From positions 124,001 to 188,000 of the forward strand of contig NZ_FNNE01000003.1 in assembly GCF_900106945.1 (NCBI RefSeq): a stretch of DNA of 64,000 nt. The letters are read 5' to 3'. Positions 47,550 to 57,106 of this stretch are shown here, in pieces. A program made the position numbers and the translations under genes. Every line of letters starts with the position of its first letter. Position 1 is the first letter of the stretch. The DNA is from Marinobacter mobilis. GTDB taxonomy: Bacteria; Pseudomonadota; Gammaproteobacteria; Pseudomonadales; Oleiphilaceae. The notes beneath the pieces are model-generated. The model saw nothing but the letters and a program-made list of their open reading frames with translations, did no database searches and was not told where the DNA came from.

Positions 47550-48080
47550 TCAGTGGTTGTCTTGCTTGAGACGCCGCTGACGGCGTTCTTCCCAACTGGA
47601 CCTGACCCTTCGGCGCCAGAGAAACTGAATCAGCAGATAGCAGGCGCAGCTCGAGATCGTGGCGATAATCAGTGATCCGAAGTACAGCGGGATGCCGATA
47701 TCCACCAGGCTTTCCTTGATCCAGCTAACGGATAACTCAAACCGGTAGTCCACCACCGGATGATCGAGAAGCCAGGCGCCGACCTTGTAGTTGAAATAAA
47801 ACATTGGCGGCATGGTGAGGGGATTGCTGATCCATACCAGCGCTACGGACAGCGGCAAGTTGGCATTGAGCCATATGGCACAGAGTGCGGCGGCTACCAT
47901 CTGAAAGGGCATTGGTATAAAGCACAGGAAAATTCCGATCAGGAAGCCGCGCGCAATACCATGGCGGTTGATGTGCCAAAGATTCGGTTCATGAAGAATG
48001 TCTCCCAGAAAATGCAATGCCTTGATTGACCGGATTTTCTCCGGTGTCGGCATGTAACGCTTCATGAACCGCTTCGGCAT
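47550..48080 (-). CDS. DUF2062 membrane protein
   Basis: A 176-residue membrane protein with three or four helices and the DUF2062 core: GIARGFLIGIFLCFIPMPFQM, NLPLSVALVWISNPLTMPP. The family is found beside comEC in pseudomonads. Function unknown. A 7-bp inverted repeat (47547-47553 with 47577-47583) spans its stop codon. Confidence 0.92.
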   Translation of the reverse strand: MPKRFMKRYMPTPEKIRSIKALHFLGDILHEPNLWHINRHGIARGFLIGIFLCFIPMPFQMVAAALCAIWLNANLPLSVALVWISNPLTMPPMFYFNYKVGAWLLDHPVVDYRFELSVSWIKESLVDIGIPLYFGSLIIATISSCACYLLIQFLWRRRVRSSWEERRQRRLKQDNH

Positions 48081-48186
48081 CTGGGAGTTCTGCCTGTTTC
48101 TATACCGGGGTAGGAAGGTGTTGGTCTGCTTCCAGGCCGTCCGGCGCTAGTCAGTTAACGGACATGGATTGTCCAGGGAGTTACCT

Positions 48187-50571
48187 TTGCGGATACGGAT
48201 GGCCGCGTTTTCCTGCGGCGTTATCTTACTGTATCGGGTTGGCGTCATTCCACCCTTGTACGGGCTTATTGCTGCAATCTTGTTGCTTATTCCAGTGTCT
48301 TGGGTCACGCCTCGACGAATCTCGCGTGAAACGCTCTCCATTCTGTTATTTGGGATCGTTGGACTGGGTTGGGCGACCGGATTTGCCAGCGATCGCCTGA
48401 CCCAGCAACTTCCGCAGCAATGGGAAGGTCAGACGTTGATGGTCAGTGGCTATCTGTGTGACATTCCATCCCCCGGTAACTACCAGAGCATTCGCTTCAG
48501 CCTCTGTGTAACGGCATGGCCGGAAGTGCCTGAACACGAGGTGCAGGCTGGGCCGTTGCCCGACAAGCTGAGGCTCGCCTGGTACGGAGAGCAGGCGACG
48601 CTGGGGTTGCCCCACCGGGTGCGTGCGACGGTTGTGTTAAAACGCCCTCATGGCTCCCTGAATCCGCAGGGCTTCCGCTACGAGAGCTGGCTATTCCGGG
48701 CGGGCTATCGAGCAACGGGAACCGTGCGCGGGATTGAGCCTGAAACCAGGGTCCCATGCGGTCTGCGCTGCCGCTACCATCGGTGGCGGAATCTATGGGC
48801 ATCTGCACTCCACCAGCAATTGTCCAGCACCCGGCATTATGGCCTTGCCGAAGCGCTGCTAATGGGTCACCGGGGCTGGATTGAGCCCTCGCAATGGGCG
48901 GTGTTCAAGGACACTGGCACGATTCACCTGGTTGCCATATCCGGGTTGCACCTGGGGCTGATCGCGTTTGGGGTTGGGGCCGTTGTCCGCCGGTTCCTCC
49001 TGATCCTGCCGCCGTCATTGGCAACGCCTGGTCGGCTGGGGCTGGTGACGGCGTGCCTGGTGCTGACGGTCTGTCTCGGTTATGCGTTGCTGGCCGGTTT
49101 CACGGTACCGACGCGACGAGCTCTGTTGATGGTTGCGGTCGCCTGCTGGGTTATGGTTCGGGCCCGTCAGTCGTCGCCATGGGATGGATGGCTGCTGGCG
49201 CTGTGTCTGGTGCTGTTGCTTGATCCGTTTGCGCCGCTCGATCAAGGTTTCTGGCTTTCCTTCGGTGCTGTGGCGGTGCTGATTCTTGTGTTTAGCCGCT
49301 GGCTAGGGCGATGTCACTGGGGTGTGGCGCTGCTATTGGCTCAGGCCGCAGTCTTTGTTGGTTTATGGCCGATCCTCGCCGGGTTGGGGCAGCCACAGGT
49401 CACCATGGGCGCGCTGGCGAACCTGATTGCTATCCCCTGGGTCTCGCTGGTCGTAATGCCGGTGTTGCTGCTGGGAGGGATCTTGCTTGTTGTGATTCCC
49501 GGAAGTGAAGGCGTTGTCGGTTGGGCTTATGACCTGGTGCTGGAAGCGCTTTGGCAGGTGTTGTCATGGCTGGCCGCCTGGTCTGTGCCGTTGCCGGCTG
49601 GCAATCTGGTTGTACCTTTGACTCTGGCGGCGGTTGTACTGACGGCCATCCTGATTCCGGTTCGTCATGCCCGTTTGCTGGCGGCGGTTGTCTGTGGGGT
49701 GTGGCTGGTCCGCTCACTCGCAGAACCTGGCGCAACGGCTTCCGGTAATGACGTTGTTGCCCGGCCAGAAGTCTGGATTTGGGACGTAGGGCAAGGGTTG
49801 TCGGTTCTGGTGCGTCATCAGGACCAGGTTCTGGTGTATGACACCGGGCCTTCATCTCCCGGGGGGTACAGTGCGGTTGAATCGGTTCTGTTGCCTAACT
49901 ATGCCGCACTTGGTGTGCGATACCTCGACGCTCTGGTGCTGAGTCACGGTGATTCCGACCATTCGGGTGGGCTTGGGACCCTCCTCGCCGCTGTGCCGGT
50001 CGGATTGATGGTCAGTGGAGAGCCGGAACGGATTCGGCAGCAACTGGTGGTGGACAACGTCCCGCCGGTTTTGGATTGCGGGGCTGTTGATGGGCGTCGA
50101 GTCGGCGAGGTTCTGGTGGCGGCATGGCAATACTCTGAGGACGCCCGGGCGGACGGCAACGAACGATCCTGCGTGGTGAGCCTGCGTTTTGGTGGCATCG
50201 AACTGATACTTCCCGGGGATATTCCTGCGTCTGTGGAGCGCGCCTACCTTGCTGACCATGGGCCTCTAACGTCAACTTATAGAGTGGTGGTCGTTCCCCA
50301 TCATGGCAGCAGGACCTCCTCAGGCGAGGATTGGGTGGCTGCACTGGTGCCGGATGTCGCGATCGTCAGCGCCGGCTACCGCCACCGTTTTGGTCATCCC
50401 CATCCGGACGTCAGCGAACGCTACCAAAGGGCAGGGGGCTGGCTTGTGAATACGGCCGAGAGCGGGGCTATCCACCTGCGATTCTTCTCTGACGGTGTGG
50501 CTATCAGTCGCGCTCGTGAAAACCCGCCATTCTGGATTGAGGCTGCCCCGCAACGGTTCGCAATTCATTAA
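48187..50571 (+). CDS. comEC: DNA internalization protein ComEC/Rec2 family
   Basis: About 794 residues. An N-terminal DUF4131-like segment and OB-fold region are followed by the multi-helix Competence domain (about 220-500) and a C-terminal metallo-beta-lactamase domain with WDVGQGLSVLV, VYDTGPSS, LSHGDSDHSGGL and VVPHHGSRTSS. ComEC carries single-stranded DNA across the inner membrane in natural transformation. The TTG at 48187 has AGGGAG six bases upstream and is preferred; a TTG 18 bp upstream and the ATG at 48199 are alternatives. It is followed by exbB after 82 bp. Confidence 0.93.
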   Translation: MRIRMAAFSCGVILLYRVGVIPPLYGLIAAILLLIPVSWVTPRRISRETLSILLFGIVGLGWATGFASDRLTQQLPQQWEGQTLMVSGYLCDIPSPGNYQSIRFSLCVTAWPEVPEHEVQAGPLPDKLRLAWYGEQATLGLPHRVRATVVLKRPHGSLNPQGFRYESWLFRAGYRATGTVRGIEPETRVPCGLRCRYHRWRNLWASALHQQLSSTRHYGLAEALLMGHRGWIEPSQWAVFKDTGTIHLVAISGLHLGLIAFGVGAVVRRFLLILPPSLATPGRLGLVTACLVLTVCLGYALLAGFTVPTRRALLMVAVACWVMVRARQSSPWDGWLLALCLVLLLDPFAPLDQGFWLSFGAVAVLILVFSRWLGRCHWGVALLLAQAAVFVGLWPILAGLGQPQVTMGALANLIAIPWVSLVVMPVLLLGGILLVVIPGSEGVVGWAYDLVLEALWQVLSWLAAWSVPLPAGNLVVPLTLAAVVLTAILIPVRHARLLAAVVCGVWLVRSLAEPGATASGNDVVARPEVWIWDVGQGLSVLVRHQDQVLVYDTGPSSPGGYSAVESVLLPNYAALGVRYLDALVLSHGDSDHSGGLGTLLAAVPVGLMVSGEPERIRQQLVVDNVPPVLDCGAVDGRRVGEVLVAAWQYSEDARADGNERSCVVSLRFGGIELILPGDIPASVERAYLADHGPLTSTYRVVVVPHHGSRTSSGEDWVAALVPDVAIVSAGYRHRFGHPHPDVSERYQRAGGWLVNTAESGAIHLRFFSDGVAISRARENPPFWIEAAPQRFAIH

Positions 50572-50653
50572 AATACCGTGACATTCCAGGTGTGGTCTCT
50601 GTCGGTAGCTATGCTAAAGTAGCGCGGCTTGCTAATTATCAGGGAGACCAAGC

Positions 50654-51280
50654 GTGTTCGAGCTCTTGAAAGCCGGTGGCATCCTCATGGTGCCGATCGT
50701 TGCCTGTTCTGTTCTTGCCCTTGCGATCATTCTGGAGCGATTCTGGACCCTTCGTCCGTCCCGCATCGCGCCGGAGCAGACCATCAATGAATTGTGGCTC
50801 TGGATCAAGAAAAAAGAGCTGAACGGTCGCAAACTCAAGATACTTCAGGGCTCCTCGCCTCTCGGGCGCATATTGGCCGGCGGGCTGATGAATGCCAAAC
50901 ACGGCCGCGAGATCATGAAGGAAAGCATTGAGCACGAGGCCAGTCAGGTGATTCACGAGCTGGAGCGTTTCCTGAATCCTTTGGGGACTGTCGCCACGAT
51001 TACACCCCTGCTGGGGCTGCTCGGTACGGTCATCGGTATGATCAAGGTGTTTGCCGAGATCCAGTTGGCCGGGGTTGGCGATGCCGGTAACCTCGCCGGC
51101 GGTATCTCCGAAGCACTGATCACCACGGCTGCGGGTCTCAGCGTCGCGATCCCTGCACTGATCTGTCACCGGTATTTCATCCGCCGGGTCGATGAACTGG
51201 TCGTTAATATGGAACAAGAAGCCATCAAGCTGGTGGAAGTTGTCCATGGCGACCGCGAAATCGACGTGGAAGGAGCCTGA
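50654..51280 (+). CDS. MotA/TolQ/ExbB proton-channel family protein
   Basis: A 208-residue inner-membrane protein with three helices (about 10-28, 113-135, 150-175) and TPLLGLLGTVIGMIKVF in the second, the TolQ/ExbB core. It partners the ExbD-like protein encoded 5 bp downstream to form a proton-driven motor. GTG start with AGGGAG 7 bases upstream. The lack of nearby tonB and the position between comEC and lpxK are as in Pseudomonas PA2983-type genes; the energised partner is unknown. Confidence 0.95.
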   Translation: MFELLKAGGILMVPIVACSVLALAIILERFWTLRPSRIAPEQTINELWLWIKKKELNGRKLKILQGSSPLGRILAGGLMNAKHGREIMKESIEHEASQVIHELERFLNPLGTVATITPLLGLLGTVIGMIKVFAEIQLAGVGDAGNLAGGISEALITTAAGLSVAIPALICHRYFIRRVDELVVNMEQEAIKLVEVVHGDREIDVEGA

Positions 51281-51285
51281 GCGCC

Positions 51286-51708
51286 GTGAAATTCAAGCGC
51301 CAGAGGAGTCAGGAGGTTGGGGTAGACCTGACGCCTCTTATCGATGTGGTCTTTCTGCTGCTGATTTTTTTCATGGTGTCCACGACGTTTACCCGGGAAA
51401 GCCACCTCAAGGTGGAGTTGCCCGAAGCCAACGGTGAAGCGGTGGAGTCCGAGGTCCGTCAGATTGATGTTGTCATCAACGCCCAGGGGCAGTACTCCCT
51501 GAACGAACGGGCGCTGGTCAACAACCGTCTGGAAACTCTTGAGCGGGCCGTGCAGGAGTTGTCAGAGGGAGACTCGTCGTTGCCCTTTATCATCACAGCT
51601 GATGCCAATACTCCTCACCAGTACGTAGTCCGTGCCATGGACGTTGCCGGACGTTTGGGGTTCGCCAAGTTAAGCATCACCACCGAGCGATCCAGTGAAG
51701 AACGTTGA
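51286..51708 (+). CDS. ExbD/TolR family proton-channel partner
   Basis: A 140-residue protein with a single N-terminal helix containing the proton-carrying Asp20 in LTPLIDVVFLLLIFF and a periplasmic ExbD/TolR domain. GTG start. It works with the ExbB-like protein. It overlaps the upstream part of the msbA frame, and the msbA start (51728) is 19 bp after its stop. Confidence 0.95.
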   Translation: MKFKRQRSQEVGVDLTPLIDVVFLLLIFFMVSTTFTRESHLKVELPEANGEAVESEVRQIDVVINAQGQYSLNERALVNNRLETLERAVQELSEGDSSLPFIITADANTPHQYVVRAMDVAGRLGFAKLSITTERSSEER

Positions 51709-51727
51709 TCCTGAGAACGGAGCGGTC

Positions 51728-53473
51728 ATGGCTCAAGAGCCCTCCAACTGGCAGACCTACAAACGCCTGCTGAAATACGTGCGACCCTTCTGGGTCGCCT
51801 TTGTTTTTGCCGTCATCGGCAACATCATTTATGCCGCTGCATCCACGGCGATGGCCGCTGCGATGGAATACGTCATCGAGGCGATCGAGAACCCCACTGA
51901 CCAGAACCGCCTTCTGCTGACCGGGTTGATTGTCGGGGTGTTTGGCCTGCGTGGTCTCGGTACCTTCATGAGCCAATATTTCATCAGCTACGTGGGGCGT
52001 AACGTAATCAATGCGTTGCGGGTTCAGTTATTTGACCGATTGTTGACCTTGCCTTCCCGGTATTTCGATGACAACGCCTCCGGGCGGCTGGTGTCGAAAC
52101 TTACCTTCAACGTCGAGCAGGTCGCCGAGGCCACCACCGATGCGGTGACCATCACCTTGAGGGAAGGTCTGACGGTGATTGGTCTGCTTGGCTTCATGCT
52201 GTATACCAACTGGAAACTGACCGTGGTGTTCCTGGTGGTCGGTCCGGTGATTGGCGCGGTGGTCAGCTACGCCAGCAAGCGTTTCCGCCGTTTGAGCAAG
52301 CGTATTCAGGGTTCGATGGGGGACATCACGCACGTTGCTTCGGAAGGGATCGCCGGGTATCGGGTGGTCCGCACGTTTGGTGGTGAAGATTACGAGCGTC
52401 AGCGATTCCATCAGGTGAGCCAGCATAATCTCGTTCAGAGCCTGAAGATGGCATCGACCCAGGCCATCAGTGTACCGGTTATCCAGGTGTTGGTGGCACT
52501 GGCGATCGCCTCGCTGGTGTGGCTGATGTTGTCGCCAGAGATTCGCGGCACCATGTCGACGGGTGAGCTGATTGCGTTCATTACAGCGGCCACCACCATG
52601 GCCAAGCCGGTGCGCCAGGTGACGTCCGTGCATGCCAAGATCCAGAAAGGGGTGGCAGCCGCACACGATGTCTTTGAAACCATGGATCAGCCACCGGAAC
52701 AGGATCATGGTACGTTTGCCCCTGAGCGAGTCACCGGTCAGATCACTCTCGACAAGGTCTGCTTCCGCTACCGTGACCAGCTCGACGACGTGCTTCACAA
52801 CATCAGTCTCGACATCCCTGCAGGTCAGAGCGTCGCTCTGGTGGGGCGGTCCGGCAGTGGCAAGTCCACGCTGGTGAGCCTGCTGCCGCGGTTTTATGAG
52901 TACACTGACGGCGAGATCTCGATTGATGGTCATGCCTTGGCCGATTATCAGCTGCAGGCCCTGCGGGGCCAGATTGCTCTGGTGACCCAGAACGTGGTGT
53001 TGTTCAATGACACCATTGCGGCCAACATTGCCTATGGGGCCCTCAAGGATGCTACCCGCGAGCAGATCCGTGAAGCCGCCGCGAAGGCTCACGCCCTGGA
53101 ATTTATCGACCGTATGCCCGAAGGCCTGGATACCATGATCGGTGACAACGGCGTGATGTTGTCCGGTGGTCAACGTCAGCGTCTGGCCATCGCCCGGGCC
53201 TTGCTCAAGAATGCCCCGATCCTGATTCTCGATGAAGCGACCTCCGCTCTGGATACGGAGTCTGAGCGCCATATCCAGGATGCCCTGGAGACAGTGATGG
53301 AAGGCCGGACCACATTGGTGATTGCACACCGCTTGTCGACCATCGAGAAGGCTGACCGGATCGTCGTCATGGACGCAGGCCAGATTGTTGAATCTGGTCG
53401 CCACGAGGAACTGCTGGCGGCAGGAGGGGCCTACGCCAACCTGCATCAGACCCAGTTTTCAGAATCGGCATGA
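51728..53473 (+). CDS. msbA: lipid A flippase MsbA
   Basis: A 581-residue half-transporter: six-helix membrane domain (about 20-320) and ATPase with Walker A GRSGSGKSTL, signature LSGGQRQR and Walker B ILILDEATSALD. It flips core-lipid A across the inner membrane. The ATG at 51728 has GGAG upstream and gives the standard MsbA length; a GTG at 51695 lies inside exbD. It overlaps lpxK by 4 bp, the usual msbA-lpxK pairing. Confidence 0.96.
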   Translation: MAQEPSNWQTYKRLLKYVRPFWVAFVFAVIGNIIYAAASTAMAAAMEYVIEAIENPTDQNRLLLTGLIVGVFGLRGLGTFMSQYFISYVGRNVINALRVQLFDRLLTLPSRYFDDNASGRLVSKLTFNVEQVAEATTDAVTITLREGLTVIGLLGFMLYTNWKLTVVFLVVGPVIGAVVSYASKRFRRLSKRIQGSMGDITHVASEGIAGYRVVRTFGGEDYERQRFHQVSQHNLVQSLKMASTQAISVPVIQVLVALAIASLVWLMLSPEIRGTMSTGELIAFITAATTMAKPVRQVTSVHAKIQKGVAAAHDVFETMDQPPEQDHGTFAPERVTGQITLDKVCFRYRDQLDDVLHNISLDIPAGQSVALVGRSGSGKSTLVSLLPRFYEYTDGEISIDGHALADYQLQALRGQIALVTQNVVLFNDTIAANIAYGALKDATREQIREAAAKAHALEFIDRMPEGLDTMIGDNGVMLSGGQRQRLAIARALLKNAPILILDEATSALDTESERHIQDALETVMEGRTTLVIAHRLSTIEKADRIVVMDAGQIVESGRHEELLAAGGAYANLHQTQFSESA

Positions 53474-54450
53474 CAGGCCTGGTTGATCGGCTTTGGTATG
53501 GCACTGGACGTCCGCTCTGGCCACTCTGGCCCCTGGCCTGGTTGTTCAGGTGGGTGGCCGCGCGGCGGCGCAAGAAGGCGATTGCGCAGCCGCCTCACGA
53601 GCCATTGATGTTGCCGGTGGTGGTGGTCGGCAACATTACCGCTGGCGGCACCGGTAAGTCCCCCTTGACGGCTTGGCTGGTACAGACCCTCAGTGACGCC
53701 GGATGGTCGCCGGTGATCCTGACCCGGGGGTATGGCGGCAAGTCTGATCACTACCCGTTATTGGTATCCGCGGAGTCCAGCCCTGCCCAGGCAGGAGATG
53801 AGCCGGTCATGCTGGCGCAACAGTGTGGCTGTCCGGTAGTCGTCGACCCCCGGCGGTACCGTGGCGGTAGCTGGGCCATTGCTGAGGGGCTCGGTAATAT
53901 TCTGGTATGCGACGACGGCCTGCAGCATTACGACCTGCCTAGGAATCTGGAGCTGGCGGTGTTTGATGGCCAGCGCGGAATTGGCAACGCCGCGCCCATT
54001 CCCGTTGGGCCGCTCCGGGAGCCGGTTGAACGCCTTGACAGTGTCGACTATGTCATCACCAATGGTGCTGAACCTCTTGCTCTGAATCACCGTGCACAAT
54101 ACTGCATGACTCTGAAGCCTTCAGCGCTCCGTAACCTGGCCTCAGGCGAGCACAAGCCATTGGCGTGGCTTGAGGGCAAAAAGGTCAGGGCAGTTGCCGG
54201 CATTGGTAATCCCCAACGATTCTTCGATACCTTGACAGGGCTCGGAGCCCGCGTGAGCTCGAAAGGCTTTCCTGATCATCACCGTTTTGGACCGGACGAT
54301 CTGGCTGCAGACCCGGATGAGGTATTGGTGATGACGGCCAAGGACGCGGTCAAATGTCGGGAGCTGGCACCTGGAAATACCTGGGTGCTGGACGTCACTG
54401 CGGAGCTTCCGGAGGTGTTCCGGAAAAACCTGCTCGACAGGTTAGAATGA
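53470..54450 (+). CDS. lpxK: tetraacyldisaccharide 4'-kinase
   Basis: A 326-residue membrane-associated kinase with the P-loop GNITAGGTGKSP (Lys63), LTRGYGG and VCDDGLQHY. It phosphorylates the 4' position of the lipid A disaccharide. It overlaps msbA by 4 bp and is followed by the Trm112 gene after 61 bp, then kdsB, all serving lipopolysaccharide synthesis. Confidence 0.97.
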   Translation: MTGLVDRLWYGTGRPLWPLWPLAWLFRWVAARRRKKAIAQPPHEPLMLPVVVVGNITAGGTGKSPLTAWLVQTLSDAGWSPVILTRGYGGKSDHYPLLVSAESSPAQAGDEPVMLAQQCGCPVVVDPRRYRGGSWAIAEGLGNILVCDDGLQHYDLPRNLELAVFDGQRGIGNAAPIPVGPLREPVERLDSVDYVITNGAEPLALNHRAQYCMTLKPSALRNLASGEHKPLAWLEGKKVRAVAGIGNPQRFFDTLTGLGARVSSKGFPDHHRFGPDDLAADPDEVLVMTAKDAVKCRELAPGNTWVLDVTAELPEVFRKNLLDRLE

Positions 54451-54511
54451 CCGGTAGTGGAACCGCCCGCCGGTACTGAACAGAATCTGAACCATTTACG
54501 AGATTGAAACC

Positions 54512-54700
54512 ATGGATAAAAAACTGTTGGCGATGCTGGCCTGCCCAGTCTGTAAGGGTGAGCTTAAGCTGGATCGGGAACACCAGGAGCTGATTTGCTA
54601 CACGGATGCAATGGCATTCCCGATCCGTGAAGGCATCCCGGTCATGCTGGCGGTCGAAGCCCGCACCCTGAGCACCGATGAGCGTCTTGACCAGCATTGA
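54512..54700 (+). CDS. Trm112-family small protein (YcaR type)
   Basis: A 62-residue protein with [18 protein letters not shown] and a C-terminal [11 protein letters not shown]. One CPVC pair is present; the second zinc pair seen in eukaryotic Trm112 is reduced to a single Cys (ICYTDAMAF). Its standard place between lpxK and kdsB is conserved. Confidence 0.93.
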   Translation: MDKKLLAMLACPVCKGELKLDREHQELICYTDAMAFPIREGIPVMLAVEARTLSTDERLDQH

Positions 54701-54733
54701 TTTCCACCACCAAACATCAGACAGGGTAGTGTC

Positions 54734-55510
54734 ATGTCATTCACGGTAGTGATTCCGGCCCGTTACGCCTCCACCCGTTTGCCTGGCAAGCCGCTCGCCG
54801 ATATTGGTGGCAAGCCAATGATTCAGCATGTCTATGAGCGCGCCACTGAGAGCAACGCCGAACGCGTCGTTGTGGCGACGGACGATGAACGGATACTGGC
54901 CGCCTGCCGGAGCTTTGGCGCTGAAGGGGTAATGACATCTGCGGATCATGTCAGTGGAACGGACCGGCTCGAGGAAGTGGCCCGAACGCTCGGCTTCTCC
55001 GCAGATCACCGGGTGATCAATGTCCAGGGAGATGAACCACTGATTCCGCCCGCGTTGATCAATCAGGTCGCGGCTAACCTGGCGAGTAATCCGGAGGCGT
55101 CTATTTCGACGCTCTGCGAGGAAATCCGGGATGCGGAAGCGGTCTTCAATCCCAACGTGGTCAAGGTGGTCTTTGACCATCGTGGCATGGCTCATTATTT
55201 CAGTCGCGCGCCTATCCCCTGGGCCAGGGATGCCTGGGCAGGTGGCGATCATCCGGAGGCGTTGCCGGAGGGCTCTCATTTCTACCGCCACATCGGAATC
55301 TATGGGTATCGGGTCGGGTTACTGTCCGATTTCGTGACCTGGGCTCCGGCTCCGATTGAAACTACAGAATGCCTGGAGCAGCTTCGGGCACTTTATAACG
55401 GCGCCCGAATCCATGTTGCCGAGGCCTGTCAGACGCCGCCCGCGGGTGTGGATACCGAAGGGGACCTTGAACGCCTTCGTCAGCTCATGACTGACGCCAC
55501 CAGCCATTGA
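54734..55510 (+). CDS. kdsB: 3-deoxy-manno-octulosonate cytidylyltransferase
   Basis: A 258-residue nucleotidyltransferase with [23 protein letters not shown], the DDERI metal site and [12 protein letters not shown]. It activates KDO as CMP-KDO for lipopolysaccharide core synthesis. The 3' end overlaps the alternative upstream start of the phosphatase gene. Confidence 0.97.
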   Translation: MSFTVVIPARYASTRLPGKPLADIGGKPMIQHVYERATESNAERVVVATDDERILAACRSFGAEGVMTSADHVSGTDRLEEVARTLGFSADHRVINVQGDEPLIPPALINQVAANLASNPEASISTLCEEIRDAEAVFNPNVVKVVFDHRGMAHYFSRAPIPWARDAWAGGDHPEALPEGSHFYRHIGIYGYRVGLLSDFVTWAPAPIETTECLEQLRALYNGARIHVAEACQTPPAGVDTEGDLERLRQLMTDATSH

Positions 55511-55527
55511 AAAGGGAGCGTTCCATC

Positions 55528-56007
55528 ATGGATCAGGCCAGAGTCCTGTTTGTTTGTCTCGGTAACATCTGCCGGTCGCCTACGGCACAGGGGGTGTTCG
55601 AACAGGTGGTTTGTGAGGCAGGAATGGAACGCCGGGTGGTGGTGGACTCCTGTGGTACTGGATCCTGGCATGTCGGTAAGGCCCCTGATTCCCGGGCGAT
55701 CGATGCCGCCTTGAAACGGGGAGTGGATATTCGTCACCTGAGGGCTCGGCAATTTACGCCGGATGACCTGGACGTCTTTGACTACATCCTGGTCATGGAT
55801 CAGCAAAATCTGGCAGATACACGATCCCACTGGCTGCAGCGAGGCGGCACCGAGCCTCAGCTGTTTCTCAGCTACGGCGCCGGTTCAGAGTGTCTGGATG
55901 TGCCTGATCCCTATTATGGGGGGGAGCGAGGCTTTGAAACGGTGTTGGATCTGATTGAAGACGCCAGCCGGGGACTGCTGGATCAGATTCGGGAGCGTTT
56001 ATCGTGA
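55528..56007 (+). CDS. low-molecular-weight protein tyrosine phosphatase
   Basis: A 159-residue phosphatase with the signature CLGNICRSP (Cys10, Arg16) and the acid loop DPYYGG. It dephosphorylates tyrosine in proteins and may control capsule or envelope enzymes. Start ATG at 55528 has AAGGGAG upstream; the TTG at 55507 lies within kdsB. It overlaps murB by 4 bp. Confidence 0.95.
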   Translation: MDQARVLFVCLGNICRSPTAQGVFEQVVCEAGMERRVVVDSCGTGSWHVGKAPDSRAIDAALKRGVDIRHLRARQFTPDDLDVFDYILVMDQQNLADTRSHWLQRGGTEPQLFLSYGAGSECLDVPDPYYGGERGFETVLDLIEDASRGLLDQIRERLS

Positions 56008-57047
56008 GTGCTCCAATCATGGTGGGCGAAGGGGTCAGTCTTGAGCGCTTTAACACCTTGGGTATCGATGTACAGGCCCGTTATTTCACTGAGGTCAAAT
56101 CCCTTGATCAGCTGACACAAGCTCTGGACTGGGCACGGCAACGATCGCTTGAGGTGCTGGTGCTTGGTGGTGGCAGCAACCTGGTATTTGCGGGCAACGT
56201 TGAGGGATTGGTGGTCCGCATTGCGATGGCGGGCCGGCAGTGGGCTGATGTTAACGATGATCATGCAAAGTTGGTGTTAGGGGCCGGCGAGCGCTGGCAC
56301 GATGCGGTTATCTATGCGGCTAAAGCAGGTTACCGGGGAATTGAGAACCTCGCACTGATTCCCGGAACTGCGGGCGCCGCTCCGGTTCAGAATATCGGCG
56401 CCTATGGCGTCGAGCTGAAGGACACACTCACCGAGGTGGTTGCGTGGGACCGGGAAACATCGGCGGTCGTCACGCTATCGGTGGATGAGTGCCAATTTGG
56501 CTACCGCGACAGCCTGTTCAAGCGGTGCCCCGAGCGCTACATTATTCTTGAGATTTCACTCTGTCTGTCCCGCTCTGCTCCTCTGAATCTTGGCTATGGG
56601 GAACTGCAAGCGTATTTTTCCGAGCGCCAGTCCAGCGACGCTCTTACGGCTCTTGATGTGGCTGAAGGCGTGGTGGCGATTCGGCGCCGAAAGCTGCCGG
56701 ACCCGGAGTCGTTGCCCAACGTGGGCAGCTTTTTCAAGAATCCGGTGGTGCCGCTGCCGACGTGGGACCGGTTGCGGCAGGAATTCCCCGAGATTGCGGC
56801 CTATCCAGCGGAGCATTCCGTCAAGCTGGCCGCCGCCTGGCTGATCGATCAGTGTGGCTGGAAAGGTTACCGTAATGAGCGGGTTGGAGTGCATAGCCGG
56901 CAAGCGCTGGTTCTGGTGAACCATGCCGGGGGCAACGGAACGGATATTCTAGACTTGGCGAACCGGATTCGGGCGGATGTCCGGTCGCGTTTTGGTGTCG
57001 AGCTGGAAATGGAACCGAGGGTTGTGCCGGCACCAGCCCGGGTCTGA
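56004..57047 (+). CDS. murB: UDP-N-acetylenolpyruvoylglucosamine reductase
   Basis: A 347-residue type I MurB (E. coli class): ERFNTLGIDVQARYF, the FAD region LVLGGGSNLVF, the catalytic Ser in NVGSFFKNPVV, and the C-terminal Glu in LEMEPRVV. It makes UDP-MurNAc for peptidoglycan. GTG start, overlapping the phosphatase stop. It ends a run of envelope genes and is followed by a GC hairpin before the convergent proS. Confidence 0.97.
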   Translation: MSAPIMVGEGVSLERFNTLGIDVQARYFTEVKSLDQLTQALDWARQRSLEVLVLGGGSNLVFAGNVEGLVVRIAMAGRQWADVNDDHAKLVLGAGERWHDAVIYAAKAGYRGIENLALIPGTAGAAPVQNIGAYGVELKDTLTEVVAWDRETSAVVTLSVDECQFGYRDSLFKRCPERYIILEISLCLSRSAPLNLGYGELQAYFSERQSSDALTALDVAEGVVAIRRRKLPDPESLPNVGSFFKNPVVPLPTWDRLRQEFPEIAAYPAEHSVKLAAAWLIDQCGWKGYRNERVGVHSRQALVLVNHAGGNGTDILDLANRIRADVRSRFGVELEMEPRVVPAPARV

Positions 57048-57063
57048 CCGGTTCCGGCTGAAG

Positions 57064-57085
57064 GCTGGCGGCACAGGCCGCCAGC
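57064..57085. terminator. GC hairpin between murB and proS, no U-tract
   Basis: GCTGGCGG, six bases, CCGCCAGC: an 8-bp perfect stem 17 bp after the murB stop. A second stem GGCCTC/GAGGCC (57097-57115) spans the proS stop codon. Neither is followed by T runs, so termination may need a factor, or the stems protect 3' ends of both messages. Confidence 0.5.
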
Positions 57086-57106
57086 TCAGGGTAAAAGGCC
57101 TCAGTG

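Noticed and set aside
52028..53446. A 472-codon minus-strand frame opposite msbA
   Set aside because: msbA carries all ABC transporter motifs. The antisense product is rich in His and Gln with no recognisable fold.
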